Virus record (IMG/VR): IMGVR_UViG_3300002835_000328
Location: 1 to 47,106 of that record
Source of the DNA: a virus
Strand: one strand, 5' to 3'
DNA: 47,106 nucleotides
Shown here: piece by piece, positions 39,904 to 46,674 of the stretch
Layout: each line of letters begins with the position of its first letter
Numbering within the stretch: position 1 is the stretch's first letter
Position numbers and translations under genes: made by a program
Notes under the pieces: model-generated
What the model saw: the letters and a program-made list of their open reading frames with translations, nothing else
What the model was told of the DNA's origin: nothing
The model's database searches: none

Positions 39904-39976
39904 TAGCACGGGTGGGATTCGAACCCACACTATGTTGATTTTGAGTCAACTGACTCTGCCGTTGGTCTACCGTGCC
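39904..39976 (-). tRNA. tRNA with anticodon CAA (Leu) on a short-variable-loop body
   Basis: 73 nt. Acceptor GGCACGG / CCGTGCT (first pair G-U), D-arm GAC-GTC, anticodon arm GTTGA-CTCAAAA-TCAAC giving CAA, variable loop of 5 nt, T-arm GTGGG-TTCGAAT-CCCAC. Bacterial tRNA-Leu normally has a long variable arm (class II), which is missing here. First tRNA after the promoter. Confidence 0.9.
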
Positions 39977-39985
39977 ATTGTCGGG

Positions 39986-40013
39986 ATTATACCCCATGGG
40001 GGGTTGATGTCAA
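39986..40013 (-). promoter_or_regulatory. Consensus promoter of the tRNA cluster
   Basis: Minus strand -35 TTGACA (40008-40013), 16-nt spacer, -10 TATAAT (39986-39991), both perfect sigma70-type boxes. Expected +1 is a few nt before the first tRNA (39976). It lies right after a terminator. Confidence 0.85.
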
Positions 40014-40015
40014 CA

Positions 40016-40042
40016 AAGAAAAACCCCGCCTCTTGGGCGGGG
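40016..40042 (-). terminator. Rho-independent terminator after the 290-residue gene
   Basis: Minus strand CCCCGCC, loop CAAGA, GGCGGGG, then TTTTTCTTT. It isolates the 40062-40934 gene from the tRNA promoter. Confidence 0.9.
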
Positions 40043-40061
40043 CAGCAAAGACAAACTTTTG

Positions 40062-40934
40062 TTAGTCTCGGGCGGAACCGAACAGGTCGGAGTAGATGTT
40101 GGTGTATCGCTGCCTAGCCGTGGCCAGGACTTCCATTTCGTTGGGCTGGTCGGTGACTTCAACATTTGCCACGCTGGTCCAATAGACGGTTCCCTTGTCC
40201 GTCTTCAGCCCGACCCGAAGACCCCATTGATTCTTGCCTGCCCAAAAGACCTTGCCCATGGTGCCAACAGGAACCTTGCGTCCTCTCACGACCTTGACTC
40301 CGATGTTGCAGCCACGGCGCATTTTGTCGTTGAGAGCAGCCCGCATATCGTTGCGGATTTGCTCCATCATCCCAAGGATCAATTCCGTCCGTGCTGCTTC
40401 AACACGGTCGGGAGAAGCCACCATCGACTTGGCCGTGGTGAGCAGGGACTTCCAATAATCCGTCAGCGGACTGACGGTTTCCACCATCTCGGTGACGGTG
40501 GCCCTCAGCCGCTCACGGTCACTCGCGGTCGGATAGAACTGCGTGTACATCGAAGCCAAGGGAATGGCGGTGACATCGACGGGATTGTTCGGTGTTGCGT
40601 TGTTCCGATAAGCCACCCGAAGGTAGACCCTACCAAACACGGTAGGATCGTAGTCGGAGGATACGGGGCGGGACTCATCAACATCGACCGTCATGACGGC
40701 GGCGTAGACTTCCCCGCGAGAGCGTAGTTGCTCTAGGGCATCTTCCACCTTTTTGGCGCTGAACACGACACCACGGTAGGTTTCCCTGACAAAATTTGTC
40801 ATAGAAACCGTTTCCCTGACAAAATCCCAATCGGCGGTCGAAGGCACCGCCATCGTCGCGAAGTCCGGTTGCATCTCGGGCAGCAGGGGGCGGTTCGTGA
40901 CGGTTGGGGAGTTGGCGGTCATCGTCGTGGTCAT
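40062..40934 (-). CDS. Early protein with KOW-like C-terminal domain, unknown function
   Basis: 290 residues. The middle is helical (KVEDALEQLRSRGEVYAAVMT, EAARTELILGMMEQIRNDMR). Residues about 205-255 (VVRGRKVPVGTMGKVFWAGK, WGLRVGLKTDKGTVYWTSVANVEV) look like a KOW/SH3-like barrel seen in translation and transcription factors and in some phage proteins. Residues about 40-52 contain a near repeat (VRETVSMTNFVRETY). Its own TTGACG-N17-TAAACT promoter and a strong terminator make it a single-gene unit, with 12 nt from the -10 to the ATG and no clear Shine-Dalgarno. A host takeover role is possible but not shown. Confidence 0.75.
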   Translation of the reverse strand: MTTTMTANSPTVTNRPLLPEMQPDFATMAVPSTADWDFVRETVSMTNFVRETYRGVVFSAKKVEDALEQLRSRGEVYAAVMTVDVDESRPVSSDYDPTVFGRVYLRVAYRNNATPNNPVDVTAIPLASMYTQFYPTASDRERLRATVTEMVETVSPLTDYWKSLLTTAKSMVASPDRVEAARTELILGMMEQIRNDMRAALNDKMRRGCNIGVKVVRGRKVPVGTMGKVFWAGKNQWGLRVGLKTDKGTVYWTSVANVEVTDQPNEMEVLATARQRYTNIYSDLFGSARD

Positions 40935-40946
40935 TTGTCTGACCCA

Positions 40947-40975
40947 AGTTTAGCAAAATCCGTTCTCGCCGTCAA
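40947..40975 (-). promoter_or_regulatory. Early/middle promoter of the KOW-like gene
   Basis: Minus strand -35 TTGACG (40970-40975), 17-nt spacer, -10 TAAACT (40947-40952), 12 nt to the ATG at 40934. Confidence 0.65.
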
Positions 40976-41019
40976 CCCCCTTGGATGCTGCGGAATTTGA
41001 CCAATAACTTTGTTTGTTA

Positions 41020-41904
41020 TCAGACCTTCAACTTTGGGTCGGGCGAGGCAAAGTTGGGTTTCTTCATCGCCGTCAGGATCACCATGCTTTTCTTGCTTGC
41101 GTCCCAATCCAACGCAAACGGCATGTTGAGATTCTTGGAGACATCGTTGATGACTGCCTTCCAATCGACGGGCTTGTTCTGAATGACGCTTGCATACTTC
41201 TTGAATGTCTTGTTGAAGGCATCCTGAATCTCACCCATCGTCACGGTGCCGCCGTACCCACGGGAACCGTTGACTCTCTCAAGGAAGTGCTTGGTGAACT
41301 TGATGTCCAACTTTGCAGCGGCGAACAGATTGTCAAGCATCGACTCAAGCCGCTTCAACTCGTTCCACTCAATCTTCTTGACGGGGGATGAAGGGGGCAT
41401 CGGCTTTCTTACGCCACCGCCCACTCCGCTGACGATTGCTTCCTTCAGGATGTCCATCACCTTGCGTCCAACCGGCTTTCGCATCTTGCCAATTCGCGAA
41501 GTGACTTCCTCAAGTTTCTCATCCAAGTCCCAATGTCCGTAGTGACCTGTAGATGTCAACTTCTTCTTCATTTCCTTGAAGGTATATGTCTTGTAGGCAC
41601 CCTTCTGCTTGGGATCAATCTTGCCTACTGCGTAGTAAACTCGCTTGTCCATTTGGATATCGCGACCGTTGGATTGGTCGATGACGGTATCTCCATCCTC
41701 AACCCATGCATGGGGGAACCGAAGATTCTTCACCGGCCCCTGTCCGTAGACGAGGGCATGGACGAGAATGGGATTTCCCGACTTGGACTGCAACTGCTTT
41801 CCGAAGAAAGGAGTGTGAAAACGCATCATTAGGTTGGCGGCGGCTTCCATGCAATCGCCATCGCCGTTGTAACCTTCGGAAACGAAACTTCGGAATCTAC
41901 GCAT
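41020..41904 (-). CDS. Late protein with a cysteine-protease-like N-terminus
   Basis: 294 residues. After MRRFRSFVSEG comes a domain with GDCMEAAANLM (Cys18), PILVHALVYGQGP, LRFPHAWVEDGDTVIDQSNG (His65 and Asp76), an order that suits a papain/transglutaminase-like Cys-His-Asp site; it matches a phage domain I recall without a function. The C-terminal part (about 205-294: IKFTKHFLERVNGSRGYGG, VDWKAVINDVSKNLNMPFALDWDAS) is a second domain common in T4-like phages. The N-terminal segment resembles a capsid-targeting sequence. A TAAATA box ends exactly 5 nt before the ATG and there is no Shine-Dalgarno. Confidence 0.75.
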   Translation of the reverse strand: MRRFRSFVSEGYNGDGDCMEAAANLMMRFHTPFFGKQLQSKSGNPILVHALVYGQGPVKNLRFPHAWVEDGDTVIDQSNGRDIQMDKRVYYAVGKIDPKQKGAYKTYTFKEMKKKLTSTGHYGHWDLDEKLEEVTSRIGKMRKPVGRKVMDILKEAIVSGVGGGVRKPMPPSSPVKKIEWNELKRLESMLDNLFAAAKLDIKFTKHFLERVNGSRGYGGTVTMGEIQDAFNKTFKKYASVIQNKPVDWKAVINDVSKNLNMPFALDWDASKKSMVILTAMKKPNFASPDPKLKV

Positions 41905-41909
41905 ATGGA

Positions 41910-41915
41910 TATTTA
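41910..41915 (-). promoter_or_regulatory. Late promoter box, leaderless configuration
   Basis: Minus strand CTAAATATCCAT followed by ATG at 41904, 5 nt from box to ATG. Confidence 0.65.
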
Positions 41916-41916
41916 G

Positions 41917-41947
41917 GAAAACAGCAGGGAGTCTTTCGACTCCCTGC
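41917..41947 (-). terminator. Rho-independent terminator after the beta-barrel gene
   Basis: Minus strand GCAGGGAGTC-GAAA-GACTCCCTGC, a 10-bp stem closed by a GNRA-type loop, followed by TGTTTTCC. It directly precedes the next late promoter. Confidence 0.92.
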
Positions 41948-41971
41948 CGTTGAAGTAGCAGAAATTTGAAA

Positions 41972-42739
41972 TCAGAACTTGACTTCGATGCCAGCCTTCA
42001 CGAAGGCATTGGACTCGGCGCTAGTGACCTGTTGTGCAACAGGGATGAGGATGGCAGCGTCGAACGAAACATTCGAAGCAACCTCCCACGAAGCAACCGG
42101 ACCAAGGAACAACTGGTACTCGCCGCTGTTGACATAGTACAACTGGTCAAACTGTAGGCCGAAGTTCCAAGCGTTCCAAGCATAGGACAGATCCGACACA
42201 AGGGTGAGGACATCCGAATCGGTCTTGGCTCCGAGCCAAGTGATGTAGGACTCTCCACCGTTGAAGCGGTAGTCAACGGTCTGTGCGAAGTCGAACTTCC
42301 ACAGATCGAAGCCGAACTTGGTGTTCACGAACGGGTTCACATTCGCATTGCGGAAGTATTCCGTACCAACGGGAATGTAGAAACCGCCACCGAAGTTCAG
42401 CATCCAGTCACCAAGGACGCTGTTGTTGCCCTTGAACGCAGCCCAATTTGCACCGAGCATGAGGTTGGCCACCGAGGTGTAGCCATTCTGTGCATACACG
42501 GGAACATTGAAATCGACAGTCACATCCTTCATGATGTCGAATCCTAGGGTCTGGTTCAGTCCAACGAAGGTGCCGCCGTTATCCTTGAGGGCATTCACAT
42601 CGATGCTCTCGCGGAAGTACCAATTCTTGACTTCGAACACCGGAGCAGCGGCAGGAGCAGCAGCCTCCTGAGCAGCAGCCATGTGGCCGAAGGAAAGAGC
42701 GGCAACCATAGCCGCAGCGTAGGTAATTACTTTCTTCAT
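41972..42739 (-). CDS. Outer-membrane beta-barrel protein (porin-like)
   Basis: 255 residues from the second of two ATGs (42742/42739; AAGGAG fits the second better). A clear signal peptide, MKKVITYAAAMVAALSFGHMAAAQ, is followed by an Ala/Pro-rich linker and a beta-rich body with alternating aromatic and polar strands (FGGGFYIPVG, NTKFGFDLWKFDFAQTVDYRF, GLQFDQLYYV). The protein ends in phenylalanine (EVKF), as required by BAM-type assembly. A barrel of about 10-14 strands is likely. Outer-membrane proteins are rare in phages; surface exclusion of other phages or altered permeability are possible roles. A promoter with TTGACA (42823-42828) and weak -10 is possible, and a strong terminator follows. 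Confidence 0.82.
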   Translation of the reverse strand: MKKVITYAAAMVAALSFGHMAAAQEAAAPAAAPVFEVKNWYFRESIDVNALKDNGGTFVGLNQTLGFDIMKDVTVDFNVPVYAQNGYTSVANLMLGANWAAFKGNNSVLGDWMLNFGGGFYIPVGTEYFRNANVNPFVNTKFGFDLWKFDFAQTVDYRFNGGESYITWLGAKTDSDVLTLVSDLSYAWNAWNFGLQFDQLYYVNSGEYQLFLGPVASWEVASNVSFDAAILIPVAQQVTSAESNAFVKAGIEVKF

Positions 42740-42798
42740 CATTTCTCCTTTGTAACTCCCGACCCACAATGGATAGGGATAGGTATGTATAGGGAGGG

Positions 42799-42828
42799 AG
42801 TCTACATTCACCCCACAATTCGTGTCAA
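42799..42828 (-). promoter_or_regulatory. Possible promoter of the beta-barrel gene
   Basis: Minus strand -35 TTGACA (42823-42828), 18-nt spacer, -10-like TAGACT (42799-42804), and a leader of about 50 nt with AAGGAG. Weaker than the N16 class. Confidence 0.4.
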
Positions 42829-42830
42829 GT

Positions 42831-43145
42831 TTAATACTTCTCGGATTGCCAACCGGGAACCTTGGGGAGGCTCTTGTTGTCAACCGCATTTAACTGATTG
42901 CCAGAGGCGGCTTTAAGCCAGCGAAGTACAGTCTCACGGCGTTCCCGTGCTGCCGCTGCATTTGCAACTTCCCACTTGTCGCCAAGGTCTTTTCTGTCTC
43001 TGCTCCACTCATCATCCTCGGGAAAGTCTTCGACATCGAAGTCAGATGGAACCGTGTCTACTTGGAACCCTGCGGGATAATTGATGATCGCCGTGGTGTT
43101 GGCAATCTCCTCTTCCAACTTTTTCTTCAAGTCACGATAGTGCAT
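42831..43145 (-). CDS. Small late-type protein of unknown function
   Basis: 104 residues. The start MHYRDLKKKLEEEIAN is very like MRFKDLRKKIEEAM of the gene at 5909 and carries LEE, a possible prohead-protease site. The middle is acidic (DFDVEDFPEDDEW) and the end has a helix (ARERRETVLRWLKAA). It starts in the stop codon of the upstream gene (TAATG overlap), so the two are coupled. Not recognised. Confidence 0.7.
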   Translation of the reverse strand: MHYRDLKKKLEEEIANTTAIINYPAGFQVDTVPSDFDVEDFPEDDEWSRDRKDLGDKWEVANAAAARERRETVLRWLKAASGNQLNAVDNKSLPKVPGWQSEKY

Positions 43146-43615
43146 TATTCTTCCGTAGAAGTTTGTTCCTTGATGAACGAATCGTGCAGGCTTTCGAGCA
43201 TCACGAAGATGTCCTCGGTGACCTCGACACCTTCCTTCTTCATCATCACGGAGAAGTCAACGGATACAACGGCAGCCGTGCCGGGAGACTTGTTCTTGTC
43301 GAAGGAAGTCACCATCTGTGCAGCCGTGGCACCGCCCTTGGCCATGCGACGAACCATGCCGTTGAATGTGATCATGAAGTCCCGTGCCTTCGCTGCATTG
43401 GCGAAGTGGAGCATCATCTTACCGTTGGAGCCGATCTCCATCTTGTTGATGCCCTTCTCAAATCCCATTCTCTGAAGCAGTTGGCGAATCTTCATCTCAA
43501 ACTGCGACTTGCTGTAGCCGAACATGCCGGTGTCCGTGCTTGGAGCAAGCATCGGAGCCTCGGTGAGATTAGTGATTTGGTTGGCTAGTTCTGCCAACTT
43601 GTGTGCATATGCCAT
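43145..43615 (-). CDS. Late-type protein of unknown function
   Basis: 156 residues. The N-terminal helix (AHKLAELANQITNLTEAP) is followed by FEMKIRQLLQRMGFEKG, ANAAKARDFMITFNGMVRRMAKGG and a hydrophobic strand region (GTAAVVSVDFSVMMKKEGVEV). It looks like a small alpha/beta protein without catalytic motifs. Upstream are ATAGATACAG and AGAGGA before the ATG, mirrored by the divergent plus-strand gene at 43682, so both start from one shared control region. Confidence 0.7.
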   Translation of the reverse strand: MAYAHKLAELANQITNLTEAPMLAPSTDTGMFGYSKSQFEMKIRQLLQRMGFEKGINKMEIGSNGKMMLHFANAAKARDFMITFNGMVRRMAKGGATAAQMVTSFDKNKSPGTAAVVSVDFSVMMKKEGVEVTEDIFVMLESLHDSFIKEQTSTEE

Positions 43616-43632
43616 GGGGAATTCCTCTACTG

Positions 43633-43667
43633 TATCTATTCCTCAAATTCGCCTGCCCCCATAGATA
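43633..43667. promoter_or_regulatory. Divergent late-like promoter pair (TAGATA boxes)
   Basis: ATAGATACAG occurs on the minus strand at 43630-43639 and on the plus strand at 43661-43670, a 10-bp inverted repeat. Each copy is followed by GAGGA and a start codon (43615 minus, 43682 plus). The box is a one-base variant of the TAAATA late box. Confidence 0.5.
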
Positions 43668-43681
43668 CAGAGGAGACTTCC

Positions 43682-43957
43682 ATGCCAAGATTCCGATACG
43701 GAAACATCTCAATGCCTCCGATTGAAATTGCCTACGAGGCTGTCCCCGAATCCGCTTCGATTCCCGAGGAATACCTTGAAATTTTGAAATCCTTGGACGA
43801 GGCAACACTTGAAAAGTGCGTCCGTGCCATGCGTAATGGTACGCCGGGAGAGCCAACATCCACGGAAAAGGGTGTGCTGCGTAGGATCGCAAATCCTCTA
43901 GGCATAGAGGACATCATCGCCCTGTCATGGGCCAAGCCCTATTCGGAGCAATACTGA
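43682..43957 (+). CDS. Small plus-strand protein of unknown function
   Basis: 91 residues (start MPRFRYGNISMPPIEIAY), preceded by AGAGGAG. It contains a helix rich in Leu and Glu (YLEILKSLDEATLEKCVRAM) and ends LSWAKPYSEQY. No family recognised. It is one of few plus-strand genes and its stop overlaps the next gene's ATG (TGATG). The divergent partner starts at 43615. Confidence 0.7.
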   Translation: MPRFRYGNISMPPIEIAYEAVPESASIPEEYLEILKSLDEATLEKCVRAMRNGTPGEPTSTEKGVLRRIANPLGIEDIIALSWAKPYSEQY

Positions 43958-44256
43958 TGCAGATTCTTCCCGTCCTGCTTACGAGCCTGATGCTCATGTG
44001 TCCCGATGTCATCAAGACCTATGACATTAGTTGGCTAATGATGGAGATACCTGAATTCAGGAATGCACCCGACTTCAACCTGATACAGGGACTCAACGGA
44101 CAGATTCCAATTGGTGACTCGCAACGGCAGGACGATTCAGAACTACGCAAGTCTGCTCGGCAAAAAGTGGAGCAACTTCTCTCGGACATCGTTGGCGATG
44201 ACGAGAAGGTCACTTGGTCGATCTGGCAGAAGACCCTGATCGTCCGCTACCGTTAA
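43957..44256 (+). CDS. Small exported protein, possible lipoprotein
   Basis: 99 residues from ATG at 43957, sharing the A of the upstream stop (TGATG). MQILPVLLTSLMLMC is a hydrophobic signal ending at Cys15, perhaps a lipobox (LMLMC). The rest is polar with an amphipathic segment (SARQKVEQLLSDIVGDDEKV). In phages, a small exported lipoprotein next to another small gene may be a spanin subunit, but no other lysis gene is adjacent, so the role is open. It ends converging on the 55-residue gene. Confidence 0.65.
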   Translation: MQILPVLLTSLMLMCPDVIKTYDISWLMMEIPEFRNAPDFNLIQGLNGQIPIGDSQRQDDSELRKSARQKVEQLLSDIVGDDEKVTWSIWQKTLIVRYR

Positions 44257-44420
44257 CGCTTGCCTGCTGCCTTGTTGGCGGCAATCTTCCGCTCTGCCCA
44301 AGCACGAAGTTCCTTGCTTATGGGTTGACCATTGGGTGGATAAATCTTCGGCAGTCCCTGCAACGAAAGTCCGGGCTTCTTGCCCCCCTTGTCCATCTTT
44401 CCCTTACGCTCTCTTCCCAT
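44253..44420 (-). CDS. Small basic protein
   Basis: 55 residues (start MGRERKGKMDKGGKK). The first 15 residues are highly basic; the rest has GLPKIYPPNGQPISKELRAWAERKIAANKAAGKR (given in parts), ending in a basic helix. It may bind DNA or sit inside the head. Its stop overlaps by three bases the end of the convergent plus-strand gene. Start at 44420 follows the 85-residue gene by 6 nt. Confidence 0.6.
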   Translation of the reverse strand: MGRERKGKMDKGGKKPGLSLQGLPKIYPPNGQPISKELRAWAERKIAANKAAGKR

Positions 44421-44426
44421 GTTTGC

Positions 44427-44684
44427 TCACTTACTCCCACGCCATTGTGGGTCATGTGGGTATACGATTTTGTAGCCATTCCCCTTGATCAACCCCTTTG
44501 TCTTCATGTCTTTGATGTACTTTTCAATTTTTCGCATGAGGTCGTACTTGTTTTCGATGGCAGGTTCAGTCATCGGGGGAACCGTGGCGATGATCTTGAC
44601 ATCCTTACCAAAGCCGTCCTTCGATCCGTAGTGAACCTGAACACGGCCTGCCAACTCTTCCTTAAGTTTCTTGAAACTCTTCAT
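44427..44684 (-). CDS. Small late protein of unknown function
   Basis: 85 residues (start MKSFKKLKEELAGRV). It has a strand region (DVKIIATVPPM) followed by a helix (KYDLMRKIEKYIKDMKTKGL) and ends with NGYKIVYPHDPQWRGSK. The first 10 residues resemble the capsid-targeting-like starts, with LKEE. It is driven by a TAAATA box (44703-44708) back to back with the plus-strand gene's box. Confidence 0.7.
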   Translation of the reverse strand: MKSFKKLKEELAGRVQVHYGSKDGFGKDVKIIATVPPMTEPAIENKYDLMRKIEKYIKDMKTKGLIKGNGYKIVYPHDPQWRGSK

Positions 44685-44702
44685 GGGGGTATCCTCGGTT
44701 TT

Positions 44703-44716
44703 TATTTAGATAAATA
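44703..44716. promoter_or_regulatory. Back-to-back late promoter boxes
   Basis: The sequence TATTTAGATAAATA carries a minus-strand TAAATA (44703-44708) and a plus-strand TAAATA (44711-44716) two bases apart. The plus box ends 6 nt before the ATG at 44723 with no Shine-Dalgarno; the minus box has an 18-nt leader to 44684. Confidence 0.65.
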
Positions 44717-44722
44717 CCGAGC

Positions 44723-46000
44723 ATGAAGCCACTAACCCTAAAACAGTTCATCCATCTGGACGAGAGTTCTCCTCTGCTGTCCCCTGCTGCCCGTATGTTC
44801 CTCGAAGCCAAGGCTCCGCAGAAGTCGATTCGTGGGCAGGCTGGCGGTGTGTTGCAGAACAAAATAGCCAAGGCACTTCTCAAGGAAATGCCTTCGCATC
44901 TTCAGGGAAAGATAGAGGTCGTAAGCAATTTCTCTCAAGGTGGAGGAGACAAGGGAATTGGTTCTGTACAGCCTGACATTACAATCTACAAACTAGACAA
45001 GAACGGAAAGAGACTCAGCGATCCTATCGTGATCGAAGTGAAGAAAGAAGAAGCACAGGGAGTCAGCATCACTCTCAATCGAAACAACAAGAAGTGGAGC
45101 CCCACAGAGGTGTCCCTTGGCAAGTGGAACTCCATGAGTGAGATAAACCGAAAGTCGGTACTCAAGAAGTTGACAACCGTGGAAGCCAGACTTGATGTCA
45201 TGTTGCCGACTATCGGAAAGTGGATGAACGATCAATCCACTATCTCGGGAAACATACACTTCTGGGTCACAAAGGAAATATGGAATCCAATACTGAAGAA
45301 GTACACGACACAGGAAAGCGGCGAAAAGTGGAGAATCACCCTAGACAGTTACTGGGCAACTTTGCAAGGTCTTGCAAAGAATGGCGGTGACCACTTTGTC
45401 TATATTGAAAACATCGGGCTTCTTTACTCTGGTGCCAAACTTCCTTCGTGGTTTGTTGGCGGAACAGTCCCATCGATTTCCTCACTTGACAAGATGGATG
45501 ATTCTGCGAGAGAGATGGAGGTTCGCCTCAAGCGAGGATCATTGAGCGAAACCACGGTTGCCCTGAAAAGAAGGATAAGAATCCAAGCGGCATCCATAAA
45601 CGATATAAAGGTAGGGAAGCCCGTCTACATGGAAGAGAAAGTCCTGTCGAATCTTGCCAAGACAGGAGCCGTGGACTTCAACACATCAAGCAAGACGATC
45701 AAGGTGAACGGTCAACAGTACATCTATAGCATGAAACCGTTCCCTGCAACATCAGGAAACCTAGAAATCGGAAAGATAACACAAGTACACTCAACTCCGA
45801 CAAAGGCAACCGACATAAACCGTCAGGCTAGATCAATGTCCGTATTTGATGTGTCTTGCACAATAGAGAGCAAGAAGGCAAGAGTGACCTTTGCCATCGC
45901 TCCCCGTGTTGAGGGTTCGAAGTCAAAGACTACCGCCAAAAAGGGCATAGACATAACAAGCAAGGCTGGCGCAGACCTTTTCTGGGGCTGCGTCAAGTAA
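44723..46000 (+). CDS. PD-(D/E)XK-nuclease-like late protein
   Basis: 425 residues. Residues 84-107 read PDITIY, then IVIEVKK: Asp85, Glu105 and Lys107 fit the PD-(D/E)XK nuclease core, with an N-terminal helix (GGVLQNKIAKALLKEM) before it, as in that fold. The remaining 300 residues (HFWVTKEIWNPILKKY, FVYIENIGLLYSGAKLPSW, FDVSCTIESKKARVTFAI) are not recognised. The first 15 residues (MKPLTLKQFIHLDESS) resemble a capsid-targeting sequence with LDE as a possible cut site. A late box lies 6 nt upstream, so this is a late, probably leaderless gene. Delivery with the genome to cut host DNA is an attractive idea, not shown. Confidence 0.7.
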   Translation: MKPLTLKQFIHLDESSPLLSPAARMFLEAKAPQKSIRGQAGGVLQNKIAKALLKEMPSHLQGKIEVVSNFSQGGGDKGIGSVQPDITIYKLDKNGKRLSDPIVIEVKKEEAQGVSITLNRNNKKWSPTEVSLGKWNSMSEINRKSVLKKLTTVEARLDVMLPTIGKWMNDQSTISGNIHFWVTKEIWNPILKKYTTQESGEKWRITLDSYWATLQGLAKNGGDHFVYIENIGLLYSGAKLPSWFVGGTVPSISSLDKMDDSAREMEVRLKRGSLSETTVALKRRIRIQAASINDIKVGKPVYMEEKVLSNLAKTGAVDFNTSSKTIKVNGQQYIYSMKPFPATSGNLEIGKITQVHSTPTKATDINRQARSMSVFDVSCTIESKKARVTFAIAPRVEGSKSKTTAKKGIDITSKAGADLFWGCVK

Positions 46001-46225
46001 TCAGTACTTGATGCCCGTCAGGGTCAACTGAAATGTGTTGTTCTTGGTGTGGACTTCAAGCAATACCTGTTCCCATCCCTCAGCCTTGGCACGGTTGCTC
46101 TCACGGATCATCATGTTGCTTGCGAGAGTTGCAGAGATACCGCCTTCGATCTTGAAGTTTACGGTGCGGATGTTTCTTCGCTCGGGTTCTTTCACCCAAG
46201 TGTTTAGGAAATCAGAAAGTTCCAC
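46001..46225 (-). CDS. Small protein of unknown function, GTG start
   Basis: 74 residues. The GTG at 46225 gives VELSDFLNTWVKEPERRNI and overlaps the upstream stop by 14 nt; no better ATG exists until the middle of the protein. The body has ISATLASNMMIRESNRAKAEGWEQVLLEVHT (in parts), a helix then strand. It meets the end of the plus-strand nuclease-like gene with no gap. Not recognised. Confidence 0.6.
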   Translation of the reverse strand: MELSDFLNTWVKEPERRNIRTVNFKIEGGISATLASNMMIRESNRAKAEGWEQVLLEVHTKNNTFQLTLTGIKY

Positions 46226-46466
46226 CGTCCAAGGGTTCGCACTTGAACTGTTCCTCTTCGAACTTCTTTCCCTCGGGGGAGTTCTTCCACTCCTCAAGAT
46301 TCTTCACGCCACAGGTGCATGAGAAAGCCTCGGCCATGTGGGGACCGACAAGCATGTCATCCCACTCCCAACACCAATGCCATCCCTGCTCTTGCTCTTC
46401 CCTCGTCAGCCTCACACACGGTCCCGTCCCATTGGACAGGAAGCGATATCTTGCAATATCCATCAT
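46212..46466 (-). CDS. Small Cys/Trp-rich protein
   Basis: 84 residues from ATG at 46466, which shares a base with the upstream stop (TGATG). GWHWCWEWDDMLVGPHMAEA and FSCTCGVKNLEEW have cysteines that could bind a metal (CTC, plus Cys in WHWCWEW and FKC). No family recognised. Middle gene of a coupled three-gene set (46648-46001). Confidence 0.6.
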   Translation of the reverse strand: MMDIARYRFLSNGTGPCVRLTREEQEQGWHWCWEWDDMLVGPHMAEAFSCTCGVKNLEEWKNSPEGKKFEEEQFKCEPLDGGTF

Positions 46467-46648
46467 CACTCGTCCTTTCCCTTTCCCCATCCACGGAAGA
46501 AGAAACGATCAATCGTGTTTCGATCTTCCTTGACGAACATCTGAAGTTGAGAAATCGCGAGATTGCACACATCACGAATATCGTCGTTGTACTCGTACTT
46601 GTCTCGCAGGGCAAGGAGCCGCTGAATCGTATTTTCCGCTTTCTGCAT
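46466..46648 (-). CDS. Small helical protein, early
   Basis: 60 residues from ATG at 46648 (MQKAENTIQRLLALRDKYEY), with AAGGA before it. It looks like two helices with a basic end (FFFRGWGKGKDE). It heads the 46648-46001 set from a TTGCAT-N16-TATACT promoter. An in-frame upstream start would lie inside the promoter. Confidence 0.65.
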   Translation of the reverse strand: MQKAENTIQRLLALRDKYEYNDDIRDVCNLAISQLQMFVKEDRNTIDRFFFRGWGKGKDE

Positions 46649-46674
46649 GGTGTTTGTCCTTGATGGTTGCGACA

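Noticed and set aside
40785-40802. Inverted repeat TGACAAA-A-TTTGTCA
   Set aside because: It is inside the coding part of the KOW-like gene and partly reflects a near-repeat of VRET; no operator evidence.
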